A stretch of DNA of 64,000 nt from Heloderma charlesbogerti (GCA_026122225.1 JANEZZ010001907.1:434001-498000); one strand, 5' to 3'; counted from the first letter of the stretch, positions 1 through 13,269 are shown. Program-made: numbers and translations. Notes: generated by a model not told the origin, from the sequence alone.

Positions 1-1740
1 CTACAGTAGTGGCCACCACCACATCTTGTGACAGCACGTTCCATAGGTTCCAAATCCCAAAACTCTATTTTTATACAGCCATGGGCCTTAACAAAAGAAA
101 AACAAACTTTGAACAAGACAAACTCCAGAATTAATCTTTTCTCCCCAAAATCCCCCGCCCCGCCCCATTTTCCTAGCAGCAAGAGCAAAGTTTTTCCTAC
201 ACCTTGTAGCATGAGAGTTGTCATCTCTCAACAGCAGACAATCCATATCAGGGAAATAAACAAGTTAACTGTGTCCTGTGTGAAGAATTAGCTGAGTAAT
301 TTGTCAAGTTCCATTCATCTCAATGGGGCTTACAGGCAGAGATTCATTTCCACGGGGTTGTGCCCAGTTACTCTCCTTTCCTCTTACGCACACCCATTTT
401 TTTCTTCGGATGTCATTGGTTCCCTTAACTTGGTAAGGAATAAAAAGACGACAGCCCAAACTCTGCCCTGCAGCAGCCCCGGATGGCTGTAATGCCCTCC
501 TGTAGTTTGCTGTGCAGTGCGGATGATAGCATTAAGTATGATGTAGTATGGAAGATATAGCTGTTCCTTTTTCTCTGTTAAAGAATGTAGGGCTTCGTTT
601 CCCTTTGTTTCCTCCAGGCCCAATAAAAGAGGCCCCCGAGGTGGCTGAGACTCCTCCTAACAAGGCACAGAAAACATCCACCTCATTTTATATGCAGTTC
701 TTGGCACTGAGGTCTGGGGAGAGGTGGGTAGGGTCCACCCAGTCCTTCAGTCTCATTAATCATTTGCCTCTCTCCCCCTCCCGCCTGCTTTCACCACCAA
801 TACACCCACTGCTTGCAGCACCTTCCGGAGGAACCCTTCTCTTTATTCATTCAGACAACCCTTTGGATTAAACAGAGCCAGCTAAATGTCAAACCAAATC
901 TGAGTCTTGATGCAGATAATCATTTCAATAATATTTCTCCATTTGTGCCCAAACACCAAGGGAATAAAGCTTTTCTGCTGTCAGGTAGTGTAAGACTGCA
1001 GTTGGTGTAAATGGTTGACATTGAGCCAGATGGCTTAGCCGTGCCTCAAACATATGTTCAACAAGCAGGCTTGCACACATTGGAATTTTATTATTTTGAA
1101 CTGGTGAGGCATGCATATTTATTTACTTGACCCTTTCTGGTGTCACTTTGGTTTTAAAACAATCAGTTATAAAGCTCCCCCAAGCAGCAGGGTAGGCCAG
1201 CTTATAAGCCCTTGTCAGCTTTGCAATACATTGCACAGGAAAGCCTTTTCCTTTTCAGACTTCCATTTATCTATTTAAAGAAGATGAAATGTCTAAACTT
1301 ACATTTAAACATATATTTATTCTCCTAGTATTTACAATACATATGTAATTGCCTATTTAGTAACGAAAATATCCACGGTTTTAATTCTGACATATATCAA
1401 TTAAATTCAGTATTCCATTGGACCCCATCTTTTCTCTTGGTTATTACTTACTTACTTAATATCCCACCCTTCCTCTGGTTTTCTGAGATCCATTTCTAAA
1501 CAGGAAAAACAATCATACAGGACCCTTGTGTGAGGAAAACCAAACTGTGTTTAGAGATTCACTTCCATGTGCAGAGTGTGCAGCGCTAATTGCATCACCT
1601 TGTACATAGCTAAATGTTTTCAGCATGTGCTCATCCCTGTCCCTGTGCAGACTAGCACAATTGGCTCTTTTTTTCTTGCACTCCTGGACCTTCAGATCCT
1701 GGGTCAAGAGGACTCTAATTTTAGGGATCATGAACAAAAG
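1..1740. other. Non-coding sequence, no gene seen
   Basis: I see no exon, repeat unit or RNA gene I can name. Open frames here are short, overlap on both strands and lack recognisable domains. The part from about 1250 to 1420 is AT-rich. At 1444-1500 a stretch reading ACTTACTTACTTAATATCCC resembles the 3' tail of a LINE on the minus strand, but it is too short to assign. Confidence 0.5.
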
Positions 1741-1743
1741 AGC

Positions 1744-1880
1744 CACCTCAAATGCAGCGCTGGCTCTGGGTTTTTGAGGACCTTAGGCAAGATACCTCAA
1801 GGGACCCACTCCCTTTGTGAGTCTCCTTTGTCACTGCCATTGTCTGGGGTGCTCTTTTCAGCCTACCCTTGATGTTGTCC
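1744..1880 (+). repeat. Dispersed repeat copy (pairs with 7048-7150)
   Basis: This segment and 7048-7150 share an interrupted run of words in the same order and orientation: a CTGGCTC start, then GGTTTTGGAGG-like, CTTGGGCAAGA-like, CTCAATGG-like and GTGAGTCT. Two diverged copies of one interspersed repeat are the simplest reading. I do not know the family. Confidence 0.4.
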
Positions 1881-2779
1881 CTGCTTAGATGCTTCCGACC
1901 CACACAATCTAAACCTATGGGTGGGTCACCCTGCACTGGCTCTCCACCAATCAGCTGACAAAGACTAGCATGAGGTATTGACTTCACATAGCTGCCTTTT
2001 CTCTGTGAGATTTGGATTGTCCCACAGGGGCAAAAACACTGAGACAAGGATATCTTAGGGACCACACACATGAGTTTCAACACTTGGTCTTTATCAAGGA
2101 ATTCAATTGGTGCAGCTGTTTCTTTTTTTACTTTGGTTTCTAGCCTTACAGCTGTTTTTTCAGGTCCCTACTGGCACCGCGTGCACACACACATCTACAC
2201 AACCCCCCAGCCCACACAACCCAATAGGCCTTCATCTCCTAGCCAATAGAGGAGGCCAGTATGCACTTCTCTTCTTGCCTGGAACTATGGTAAGATGCTT
2301 TGTCTTTCAGTTTAAATTATACTCATTATTTCTAAATGTGCATTTATACATATAAATTAACATATACACATCTGTGTCCTCTTTTCCCCTGTTTTGGTGA
2401 TGCATTTTCCTCTTTTAAAGCAATGCGTAAGTCTCTAGCAAAGTAGCTATATACAGAGCAATCCTCCTGATGGGTGCGTAACTCCAATCTTGGAGGCTCT
2501 GAGAAATCCAAAGCCCCGCTGGGCTCGCACCACCAAGGCAGAAGGGAGGGAGGAGACACAGTTTTCTTTTTCCTGTTTTTTCTTTCCTTCTTGAACTGTT
2601 TCCCTCCCATTGATGCCAATGAGAAGGAAATGAACTATGTCCCCCACCCCACGCCACCCATTTCTGGCATGTGTCAAGGGCACAGGAGGATCCTGTAGGT
2701 GAGTAATTTCTGTAAGTCTGGGGGCCAATTTCCTCTCCCCGCTCCAAATCCACCAAGGGTCACACCCCTGCCCACTACT

Positions 2780-3076
2780 GCCTCCGTTGGCACTGCCATG
2801 TCACTGATTTTGCTGCTGAAATTTGGTGCACCTTGGCAAAAAACAGTGGCCATTTCCCTTTAAAACAAGGCCTGCAGGGAGCACATGCCTTGTTGGGATG
2901 CAAAATCATGCTCCTGGGAAGCTTCCAGGAGTACAATTTGGCTTCCCAACAAGACACATTCTCCCCTTGTGCCTTGTTTTAAAGGATCATTGTGGCATTT
3001 TTTCTGCCACTGTGGTCGCAAATTCAGTGGTGGGGAGGGGCACAAAAATGGCCCGCAGATGACGTGTTGCCCACCC
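2780..3076. repeat. Foldback (inverted-repeat) MITE, diverged
   Basis: The sequence is a long imperfect palindrome centred near 2921. TTTAAAACAAGGC at about 2860 pairs with GCCTTGTTTTAAA near 2970, and GCCTTGTTGGGA near 2890 pairs with TCCCAACAAG near 2945. The right edge, GTTGCCCACCCCTG, looks like a hAT terminal repeat. The left edge is not preserved and I found no convincing target duplication. Confidence 0.55.
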
Positions 3077-3601
3077 CTGTTGTTCATCCACAGCCTCTGC
3101 CGGATTGCTCACGAAATGCCCTGGAAAGGCCTCTGTTTTCTGCCCTCCAGTCTTAGAGTTCCGATGTCAGAGCAGCATGAGCTGTAGACCTTTCTGGAGC
3201 CTCATGGAGCCTTGTGAGATTGAGTCTCCCTTTCTGAAGGCAGATCACTTGTTTTGTCCTCGTACAGGGAGTTCCAATAAATCCTATGGTCCCTGGGACT
3301 GGCTTAGAAGCTGAAAACATGCAGAAAAAAAGAAAGAAAAGCGATATATTTTATTTTAGGAATTTGTACCCCTTCCTTCAATACAATTTCCAAGGCTGCT
3401 ATAAATAACCAATTTGCGTAGTGGTAAATGTGGGAAAGCCATATCTCTTCACAAGGTCCCCAACTGTTACCGTACATTACGATATGGTGGCAGGAAAAAA
3501 ATAATATCACCTTTTTATTAATACAGGCAGTCAAGAAAAACTGTGGGAGATTACTTTGCCACTTGATAAGTTGGTTGTCTGTACTATGACACTGTTACAT
3601 A

Positions 3602-4000
3602 GGGCGTCTCTATAGGTAAGCTAAAATCCCGCACTCTTACTGGGCTTTCTTCTTGTGGAGTCCACATTTACCACAGGCTCCTTAGATGGTGACCAACAGC
3701 CAATTACAACATGATTTGTAATTGAAAATTTCCCCTCTCAGCAATTCTCCACCATCTTCATTGAAACCGCACCATCTAGTGGCTGTTTAATAGCCCAATG
3801 CCGACTTTACACCCGGGGTAACCCACGATCTCCTGCAATAATTTTAAAGAGTTCATTATCTCCAGATCTTTTAAAGGTGAGATTACTGGGGGAAGGCACG
3901 GGATATGTCCTGGATGTTGACGATGTCATGGAAAGGACCCGCAAACTTCCATGAGTGGCCAATCATGAGCATGCAATAAATCGCTCGTGTGGAGAAGCTT
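3602..4000. mobile_element. MITE copy, same family as 29540-29939
   Basis: This roughly 400-bp copy shares scattered blocks along its length with 29540-29939: AAAATCCCGCA near the left end, CCATCTAGTGGCTG in the middle, and GCAATAAATCGCT plus a GTGTGGAGA right end. The ends form a weak terminal inverted repeat, so a non-autonomous DNA transposon is likely. The target duplication is unclear in this copy. Confidence 0.55.
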
Positions 4001-4061
4001 ACAGATACAGGAAATCCAAACACCATTTCAGTTTTTCCTGTGAATATGGCTGCCAAGTGAG

Positions 4062-4271
4062 CAGTGGAGGCTGGTGGCTCTGATGTCAGAGGGGCTGTGA
4101 ATCCTCTCTAGGTTTCAGTCAGAACCAGTCAGGATTCTAAAGGAGCTATCCAAGGTGCTGAACATATTTGGGAGATTTGGTTCAGCACCTTGGATAGATC
4201 TTTCAGAGTTCCGACTGAAACCCAGATTGGATTCACAGCCCCACTGACATTGGAGCCACCAGCCTCCATTG
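4062..4271. mobile_element. Foldback MITE with CAGTGGAGGCTGGTGGCTC ends
   Basis: A 210-bp near-complete palindrome centred at about 4166. Left-arm blocks CAGTGGAGGCTGGTGGCTC, GGGGCTGTGAATCC and CCAAGGTGCTGAAC all recur as reverse complements on the right. The flanking bases do not give a clear target duplication. A non-autonomous DNA transposon is the best reading; the superfamily is not settled. Confidence 0.65.
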
Positions 4272-4616
4272 AAAACGAAACAAAAACAGACATGGCCTGA
4301 CTTAAGTTTTTGAGCCATTTGCTAGAAAAGCATGGGGAAGACTGATACGTGTGTATTTTCCTATCAGAGTTTGTTTTAAAGCAGTATAGCTTAAGTGAAT
4401 TGATAGATTTTGCACTGGGGTCCTCACATCCAGACTGTACTCCCCAACACCCCATTCTGGGTTACATGCTGTGCCCAATAATCCTGCCCCCTCCTTGAAC
4501 CTGCACAAGTGCCAGAATTTCTAGTGTTGATAATCGTACTTATGAATGCCAGTTTTAAGAGCTGAAATTAAAATAATACGTTGTGGATTAAAAACAAAAG
4601 TTACAAAATCTCATTT

Positions 4617-4640
4617 ACACACACACACACACACACACAC
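4617..4640. repeat. (CA)n microsatellite
   Basis: About 12 uninterrupted CA units. Confidence 0.9.
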
Positions 4641-5220
4641 TAATCAATCACCTGATAACCATATGTATGCATTCCATAGAAGGAAAAAATATGAATTCCA
4701 TGAAAGAAATTATTTATTGCTAATAATTCAGTCCGTTTCTAATTTGGACATTACTTCTTATTGGCTATTTTATTGCTCATTTAAAATATTTCATCATATA
4801 GCCATCAATCACACGTATGCTAAATTAGTTCCTCTGGAACAGCATTTCAGCAGAATTAGAATAAAAGGTGCAGATGCGTGCTCCTAAATACTGCGTTTAT
4901 GGAACATTTACCCTATTAATGCACACTTATTGGTGAATCTCTAATATTTTTCAGTCTTCTCACTGTGCAATATTCTTACAATATTATATAAAAACACAAT
5001 TATTTATAATGAAGTTATTTTTAAGGTGCCATTGGGATGTAAACAGATTCAGTTTTGTGGGGTAAGGATATATTCAGCTGTATCTTATTCAAACTTTTAA
5101 ATAGTATAAACCCTAAAGGTTAAAAATCAAAGAAGCTTATATTAAAAAGCATAGACTTAAAGTAAACAGAAATAAAAATAAAATGTCTATAAACATGAGA
5201 TTTAGAAACTTGCACTCAAA

Positions 5221-5281
5221 GCAATCCTACATGGTTTACTCAGAAATGAGTCTGTTTGCATTCAAGGGTGTTTAGGATTGA
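5221..5281. repeat. Short TIR MITE fragment (CAATCCTA type)
   Basis: The segment opens with GCAATCCTACATGG and closes with GTTTAGGATTGAAG, an inverted repeat around a TTTACTCAGAAATGAGTC-like core. The same short family recurs at 23320-23430 and 30008-30096. Confidence 0.5.
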
Positions 5282-5299
5282 AGCCTTAAGTAACTTCTA

Positions 5300-7040
5300 T
5301 ACTTAATACACGCTAGCCCTCTTTTTGAGTTGGTTTAGTGCAGATGTCCATGCCAATGTATGGATGTCCAGCAGGCAGGGACATTGGGGTGCCACTGCTG
5401 GGGTGGGGTCAAGGCAGGAGCAGAACCTTGCTCCCGGTAATTGCACGGAGCACTTTTTGCATGACAAAAACACACGTATGGTGCTGATAAATTCACAGTT
5501 TCCTAGCCCTTTCCCCAAGCGAACCCTTCTTGCTGCATAATGCACACATAAGTCCAGCATAACACGTTAGGAGCTTTGCACTCCCCCCCCCCCAGGAGCT
5601 GTGAATATCACTTTAATAGGAAGGCAACTGATCCTATTTGTTTTAGGACACAGCAAGGTGGGCCTTTTGTCATGGTTCTGTCATCTAGTATGAGGGGGAG
5701 AAAGGGGAAGCAGTGTTTATAATCTGTCGTGGTTGGGGTAGGGAAGCGGTGGTGGCAATGTCCCGCAAGACATCCTAAAAAGGACACCAAATGTCCTGTC
5801 TTCCCTTATGGATGGGAAAAAGTAAGGGAAGGGGATTGTACTGTTTTGACCCCAGTTTGTTTCTAGTCCACAAAAGCTACAATCTGCTATAACTCTAATA
5901 AATCTGATAATCTTCAAGGTGACACAAGATTCTGTTGATTTTTCTCCATCTACTCATAACAAATGTTGCCTACAGCAGTAAAAATAGTACTATTAGCTCA
6001 CTCCTGCAGATTTTTGACCCTTGCATGCTGTAACAATATGAAAGAAGTGCTGGATTCGGCCTGGATGGGCTGTGTTTCCTGGCAGGAGTCAGGAAGTACT
6101 GAGGGCAACAGCCACTGCTTCTGGCCTGAGGAGAGGGAGGCCACAGCTGAGAGTGCTCTGTAGAGGAGCCTTGTTTAAATAAAGGAGAGTCCACTTGGTT
6201 CTATGGAGTGCAATCCCCCAGCATTGAAACACATGCCATTTGTATAAACTAAAACATTATGCCTACAAAAGCCATTAATCCTGTTCTTGCTTGTGCCCAT
6301 ACAATGATATGAAAATTATTCAGAATTACCCCTTTTAAAAAAAACACATCTTTTCCCACTAATTAAGGCAGACTGGATAAGCCATTAAAATATATGGTAT
6401 TTTCTGATCAGTTCCACAGCCAGAAGTCATTGCTGTCCAGGTACTATCTTTGTGTTGCAAAGAGCTGCAATAAGTATTGTTAGAAAAAGCTTGTCCTGAT
6501 TATCCCATGATGAACAATGAACAGGGCCAATTGATTTTAAAAACAGCAGGCAGGTTTAGCAAATCATGTGGCAATAACTGCACAGGGACGTCACAACACA
6601 ATAGGTGCCTCCAAAATACAAGCTCTGTTAATTGGATGGATCATCAGATTTACTGCTGCAGTGCTGGCAGAAAGCTTCAGTTAAGTGACTTGCAAAGCAT
6701 GACGCCAAACGAATTGGATCCGGGCTTGCTATTTTGGCTTGTCAAAAGCATTGCAAAGCAGTAAACAAATGGGATAGCTCCCAGTTCAGTGTGAACTCAC
6801 TTCCAGTTATCTTCACTTCTTAGCAGGGTTACCAACTTTACCCTTCAAAAAAAAAATCCTGAACCTCTGTGGGGCCTGAGGCAGGTCAGGGGCTGCAGCT
6901 AGACAGAGAAGCTGTCTTGAAAGCAAGTCCTGCAGTAGCCACTGCCACACTGCCATGCCCTCCTACCACACAGCCACCCCAGCGTCACTCGGCTCAGCAG
7001 AAGGTGGGGGAGGTGGATACAAAGGGACAACACACGCACT
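5300..7040. other. Non-coding sequence, nothing recognised
   Basis: No coding domain or named repeat is visible. There is a C-run at 5582-5594. The short open frames on both strands have no family features. Confidence 0.45.
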
Positions 7041-7047
7041 GTAATAC

Positions 7048-7500
7048 AATACTGGCTCCAGGTTTTGGAGGGGCCTTGGGCAAGACACCCTCAATGGCCC
7101 CCTTTCTCAGTGAGTCTACCTACTCACTGCCATTGTTACCAGCTGCCGTTGCTCCTCACCTTCTTTCTCCTCCTTGCTGCCGCTTGCTTGCTTGACAGGC
7201 AGAGAGCCAGTGAGCAAGCAGGAAGTGGCATCTGCTGCTCCTCCTTCTTACCACCGCTGTTGCCTGGGCCAGAGTGAGAGGCAGGTAAACAAGCAGGTTG
7301 CAGTGGCAAAGAGGAGGATCAAGTCCAGGGGGCTCTTGTCAGCAGGCCCTTGCTGCAGTGCGGGCCCTCAGCAGGTACCCAACCATGCCTACCCTACACA
7401 CGCGTGCACCCTGCAGTCTTACTTCCAGCAGCATGTGCAACGGCATGGTGGGGCAGGGCTCAGTGATATGGTGACCAAGTGCACAAGTGTTTGACAACCT
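7048..7500 (+). repeat. GC-rich dispersed repeat
   Basis: The first 100 bp match the repeat at 1744-1880. The remainder is GC-richer than its surroundings and has no coding features. Unclassified. Confidence 0.35.
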
Positions 7501-7732
7501 CTTTCAGCAAGCTGACTAATTGAAAATGATCCTGCAACCTTCTACTCAAAACAATTCTGACAACAAGGTGGAATTTATTGCTTTACACAAAATATTCTGG
7601 CACGTGACTCAAATGTAGAGCCGTATTTCTTTTTCATAGGGGGGGCAGTGGGAGCTGACAATACTACTTTCCGTCACACATTCAGTGAATACACATGGGG
7701 CAAGAGAATGCCATTGCAGCAGCTGTGATATG

Positions 7733-7752
7733 TATATGTGTATATATATATT
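7733..7752. repeat. TA/TG-rich microsatellite
   Basis: A short TATGTGTATATATATATA run directly upstream of the BovB 5' region. Confidence 0.7.
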
Positions 7753-7878
7753 CAAAATGCTACTGGGGAGGAACAGAGGATAAGTTCAACTAGCCCCAGA
7801 TGTGATGATGCAGCTAGCTCAAAGCCGAAAGGACGGCTAGCAGCCGATGGTGCTGGTGGTGAATGACGAATCCGATGT

Positions 7879-10800
7879 CCTAAAGATCAACACACCATAG
7901 GAACCTGGAATGTAAGATCTGTGAGCCAGGGCAAATTGGATGTGGTTATTGGGGAGATGTCAAGATTAAATAGAGACATTTTGGGTGTCAGTGAACTGAA
8001 ATGGACTGGAATGGGCCACTTCACATCAAATGACCACCAGATTTACTACTGTGGACAAGAGGACCACAGAAGTAATGGAGTAGCCTTCATAATTAATAAT
8101 AAAGTGGCTAAAGCAGTGCTTGGAAACAATCAAAAAAATGACAGAATGATCTCAATTTGAATTCAGGGTAAGCCATTTAACATCACAGTGATCCAAATAT
8201 ATGCCCCAACCACAGATGCTGAAGAAGCAGAAGTAGATCAGTTCTATGAGGATCTGCAGCACCTACTGGATAGTACGCCAAACAAAGATGTTATTTTCAT
8301 TACAGGAGACTGGAATGCTAAGGTGGGTAGTCAAACGACACCTGGAATTACAGGCAAGCATGGTCTGGGAGAACAAAATGAAGCAGGACATAGGCTGATA
8401 GAATTTTGCCAAGACAACTCACTGTGCATAACAAACACTCTCTTCCAACAACCTAAGAGACGACTTTATACATGGACTTCACCAGGCGGTCGACACCGAA
8501 ATCAGATTGACTACATCCTTTGTAACCAAAGGTGGCGGACATCTATGCAGTCGGTAAAAACAAGACCTGGAGCTGATTGTAGTTCAGATCACGAACTTCT
8601 TATTGCACAATTTAGAATCAGACTAAAGAGACTAGGGAAGACCCACAGATCAGTTAGATATGAGCTCACTAATATTCCTAATAAATATGCAGTGGAAGTG
8701 AAGAATAGATTTAAGGGACTAGATTTAGTAGATAGAGTTCCGGAAGAACTATGGACAGAAGTTCACAACATTGTTCAGGAGGTGGCAACAAAAAAACGTC
8801 CCAAAGAAAAAGAAAACCAAGAAGGCAAGATGGCTGTCTGCTGAGACACTGGAAGCAGCCCAAGAAAGAAGGAAAGCAAAAGGCAACAGTGATAGGGGGA
8901 GAGATGCCCAATTAAATGCAAAATTCCAGAGGTTAGCCAGAAGAGATAAGGAATTATTTTTAAACAAGCAATGCGCAGAAGCGGAAGAAGATAATAGAAT
9001 AGGAAGGACAAGAGACCTTTTCCAGAAAATTAGAAACATCGCAGGTAAATTCCAGGCAAAAATGGGTATGATCAAAACCAAAGATGGCAAGGACCTAACA
9101 GTAGCAGAAGAGATCAAGAAAAGTTGGCAAGAATATACGGAAGATCTGTATAGGAAGGATAATAATATCGGGGATAGATTTGACGGAGTGGTCAGCGAGC
9201 TAGAGCCAGACATCCTGAAGAGTGAGGTTGAATGGGCCTTAAGAAGCATTGCTAATAACAAGGCAGCAGATGACAGTATCCCAGCTGAACTGTTTAAAAT
9301 CTTGCAAGATGATGCTGTCAAGGTGATGCATGCCACATGCCAGCAAATTTGGAAAACACAAGAATGGCCAACAGATTGGAAAAGATCAACTTATATCCCC
9401 ATACCAAAAAAGGGAAGCACCAAAGAATGTTCAAACTATCGAACAGTGGCACTTATTTCACATGCCAGTAAGGTAATGCTCAAGGCCTTGCAAGGTAGAC
9501 TCCAGCAATTCATGGAACAAGAATTGCCAGATGTACAAGTTGGGTTTAGAAAAGGCAGAGGAACTAGAGACCAAATTGCCAATATCTGCTGGATAATGGA
9601 GAAAGCCAGGGAGTTTCAGAAAAACATCTATTTCTATTTTATTGACTGTTCTAAAGCCTTTGACTGTGTGGATCATAACAAATTGTGGCAAGTTCTTGGT
9701 GGTATGGGGATACCAAGTCATCTTGTCTGCCTCCTGAGGAATCTGTATAACGACCAAGTAGCAATGGTAAGAACAGACCACGGAACAACGGACTGGTTTA
9801 AGACTGGGAAAGGAGTACAGCAGGGTTGTTTATGCTCACCTTACTTATTCAACCTGTACGCAGAACACATCATGTGACGTGCTGGGCTTGATGAAGCCAA
9901 GGCTGGAGTTAAAATCACTGGAAGAAACATTAACAATCAGATATGCAGATGATACCATTTTGATGGCTGAAAGCGAGAAGGAGCTGAGGAACCTCGTGAC
10001 GAAGGTGAAAGAAGAAAGTGCAAAAGCTGGGTTTCAGTTCCACCTCAAAAAAACCAAGATTATGGCAACCAGCTTGATTGATAACTGGCAAATAGGGGGA
10101 GAAAACGTGGAGGCAGTGACATACCTTGTCTTTCTAGGTGCAAAGATTACTGCAGATGCTGACTGCAGCCAGGAAATCAGAAGACGTTTACTTCTTGGGA
10201 GGACAGCAATGACAAATCTTGATAAAATAGTTAAAAGCAGAGACATCACACTGACAACAAAGGTCCGCATAGTTAAAGCAATGAGAGCTGGACTATAAGG
10301 AAGGCTGAGCGCCGAAGACTTGATGCTTTCGAACTGTGGTGCTGGAGAAGACTCTTACGAGTCCCCTGGACTGCAAGGAGGTCAAATCAGTCAATCCTAA
10401 AGGAAATCAACCCTGAGTGCTCATTGGAAGGACAGATACTGAAGCTGAAGCTCAAATATTTTGGCCACCTAATGCGAAGAGAAAACTCTCTGGAAAAGAC
10501 CCTGATGCTGGGAAAGACTGAAGGCAAAAGGAGAAGGGGACGGCAGAGGATGAGATGGCTAGATAGCATCACTGATGCAATGAATATGGACTTGAGCACG
10601 CTCCGGAAGAGAGTGGAGGACAGGAAGGCCTGGTGTGCTCTGGTCCATGGGGTCACGAAGAGTCGGACACGACTGAACAACAACAACAATTCCCCGTAGT
10701 AACCTATGGCTGCGAGAGCTGGACCATAAGGAAGGCTGAGCGAAGGAAGATAGATGCGTCTGAACTGTGGTGCTGGAGGAAAATTCTGAGAGTGCCTTGG

Positions 10801-11098
10801 ACTGCAAGAAGATCAAACCAGTCCATACTCCAGGAAATAAAGCCAGACTGCTCACTTGAGGGAATGATATTAAAGGCAAAACTGAAGTACTTTGGCCACA
10901 TAATGAGAAGACAGGATACCCTGGAGAAGATGCTGATGCTAGGGAAAGTGGAAGGCAAAAGGAAGAGGGGCAAGATGGATGGATGATATTCTGGAGGTGA
11001 CGGACTCGACCTTGGGGGAGCTGGGGGTGGTGACGGCTGACAGGAAGCTCTGGTGTGGGCTGGTCCATGAAGTCACAAAGAGTCGGAAGCGACTGACT
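7879..11098 (+). pseudogene. BovB polyprotein (endonuclease plus reverse transcriptase), broken
   Basis: The protein would nick target DNA and reverse-transcribe the element's RNA. The endonuclease shows SELKWTGMG (from 7996), GDWNAKVGS (8320-8340), NQIDYILC (8503-8523) and the SDHELL catalytic block (8584). The reverse transcriptase shows NYRTVALISH, GFRKGRGTRDQI, AFDCVDHNKLW, the GCLCSPYLFNLYAE block and an intact YADD box near 9945. Breaks: an in-frame TGA at 8158-8160 where a CGA is likely; a frameshift in the A-run near 8788; a TGA at 9875-9877, again a likely CGA; a one-base shift near 9935; and the nested BovB fragment from 10284. Two of the breaks look like CpG decay. Dead as a protein source. 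Confidence 0.9.
10284..10686 (+). mobile_element. Nested 5'-truncated BovB 3' end
   Basis: A 403-bp BovB 3' fragment starting inside the codons for ESWTIRKAE-like residues and ending in a CAACAACAACAA tail. It encodes a C-terminal segment with WTARRSNQSILKEI, FGHLMRR and RQRMRWLD. The same protein segment appears again immediately downstream at 10690-11098 in a clearly different subfamily version, which continues the parent element. Its insertion point coincides with the break in the parent's reading frame. Confidence 0.75.
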
Positions 11099-13183
11099 GA
11101 ATAAACAACAAAATATATATTCCGAAGCCTGCAAGTTTTAGTTTTTCTTTATTTTCTGGAGACCCAGACAGGGCTTCTTTTTCCCTCTTAGTGAAGGCTT
11201 CTGAGCTGAGGTAGTCTGCCGAGTGACACCTCAGGAATTAGTCTCCTGACATGCAAATATTTTATTTATTTATTTATTTATTCATTTCATTTCTATACCG
11301 CCCAATAGCCGAAGCTCTCTGGGCGGTTCACAAAAATTAAATCCAAGCAACACACAATAAAATAATTTAAAATATACAGAACATTAATATCACAATATAA
11401 CAATACAACCACAATAAAACCTAGCAGCAGTGCAGGAGTTTAAAATACAGATTTAAAACAGCAAAGATAAAAATTTAGAAAGCTAAAATGCTAAAATGCC
11501 TGGGAAAATAAAAAGGTCTTCACCTGGCGCCGAAAGGAATACAATGTAGGCGCCAGGCGAACCTCACTAGGGAACTCATTCCACAGCTGGGGTGCCACAG
11601 CAGAAAAAGCCCTCCTCCTAGTAGCCACCCGCCTCACTTCCTTTGGCAGGGGCTCACGGAGAAGGGCCGTGATGATGATCTTAAGGTCCGGGCAGGCACA
11701 TATGGGAGGAGGCGATCCTTCAGGTAACCTGGCCCGAAGCCGTTAAGGGCTTTGAATGTTAACACCAGCACTTTGAATCGGGTCCGGAAATGGACTGGCA
11801 GCCAGTGCAGCTGGAAAAGTACTGGCGTAATATGAGCTCACAGGCCAGTCCCTGTTAACAGTCTTGCTGCCCTTTTTTGGACAAGCTGAAGTTTCCGGAC
11901 CGTTTTCAAAGGCAGCCCCACGTATAACGCATTGCAGTAATCCAGACGAGAAGTTATCAGAGCATGGATAACTGTAGCTAGGCTATCTCTGTCCAGATAA
12001 GGGCGTAGTTGGCATACCAGCCTAAGCTGATAAAAAGTGCTCCGTGCCACTGAGTTCACCTGTGCCTCAAGTGACAGTTCTGGATCCAAGAGCACCCCCA
12101 AACCACGAACCTGATCCTTTAGGGGGAGTGCAACCCCCTCCAGAACAGGTTGAATATCACCTAGCCGGGCAGACGAACCACCCACTAACAGTACCTCCGT
12201 CTTGTCTGGATTGAGTTTCAGTTTATTAGCCCTCACCCAGTCCATTACCGTGCCCAGGCACTGATTCAGAACAGTCACTGCCTCACCTGGTTTTGATGTA
12301 AAAGAGAGGTAGAGCTGGGTGTCATCCGCATGTTGATGGCACCTCAGCCCACACCTCCGGATAACCTCCCCCAGCGGTTTCATGTAGATGTTAAACAGCA
12401 TGGGGGATAAAATAGAGCCCTGTGGAACCCCATGGCACAATTGCCATGGCACAGAGCAGTAATCCCCCAGCACCACCTTCTGGAATCGGCCATCCAAGTA
12501 GGAGCGGAACCACTGCAGTGCAGTGCCTCCTACTCCCAACCCAGACAACCTATCCAGAAGGATACCATGATCGATGGTATCGAAAGCCGCTGAGAGGTCC
12601 AGGAGAATCAACAGGGTCGCACTCCCCCTGTCCCTCTCCCGGCAGAGGTCATCCCACAGGGCGACCAAGGCAGTTTCCGTTCCAAAATCAGGCCTGAAGC
12701 CCGATTGAAATGGATCTAGATAATCCGTTTCATTCAAGAGTGCCTGGAGCTGTCCTACAACCACCCGCTCAAGCACCTTGCCCAGGAAGGGGATGTTGGC
12801 CACTGGCCTATAATTGTTAACATCCTCTGGGTCCAGGTTAGGCTTTTTCAGGAGTGGTCTAATTACTGCCTCTTTTAAAGTGGCAGGCACCACTCCCTCT
12901 CTCAAGGAGGAATTTACAACCTCCTGGACCCAGCCGGACAACCCCTCCTTGTTTGATTTAATAAGCCATGAAGGGCAAGGGTCAAGCACACAAGTGGTCG
13001 ATCGGATTTGGCCAAGCACCTTGTCTGCATCCTCAGGCCTCAGTAACTGAAACTCATCCAATAAAACTGGACCAGACGGTGCTCTGAACGCCTCTACCAA
13101 TGGAACAGCATTAATGGTGGTGTCCAATTCATGACGAATCTGAGCAACTTTATCCTCAAAGTGCCGTGCAAACTCATCACAGA

Positions 13184-13191
13184 ATGCTACC
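13184..13191. repeat. Target site duplication, left (ATGCTACC)
   Basis: Matches 14153-14160 exactly and flanks the hAT-like copy 1. Confidence 0.9.
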
Positions 13192-13269
13192 TAGGGGTGG
13201 ACGAAAGTCACTTACCTTTTCTCGCAGCTGGTTTGCGGTGGGGGGGAGCGCTTCGCTGCTCCCCCCGCG

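Larger units (their letters stand above)
7760..11105 (+). mobile_element. BovB (RTE clade) LINE, parent copy split by a second BovB fragment
   Basis: A non-LTR retrotransposon of the RTE/BovB clade, which is abundant in squamates. The recognisable 5' region begins near 7760, and the element ends near 11105 in CAACAAAA, the usual RTE-type 3' repeat. In order it carries an apurinic-like endonuclease, a reverse transcriptase and the C-terminal region. The parent appears to run 7760-10284 and resume at 10687-11105. Between these lies a 5'-truncated 3' end of another BovB (10284-10686) ending in ACAACAACAA, with CAAT repeated on both sides (10279-10282 and 10687-10690). I place no confident duplication around the whole element. 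Confidence 0.9.
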
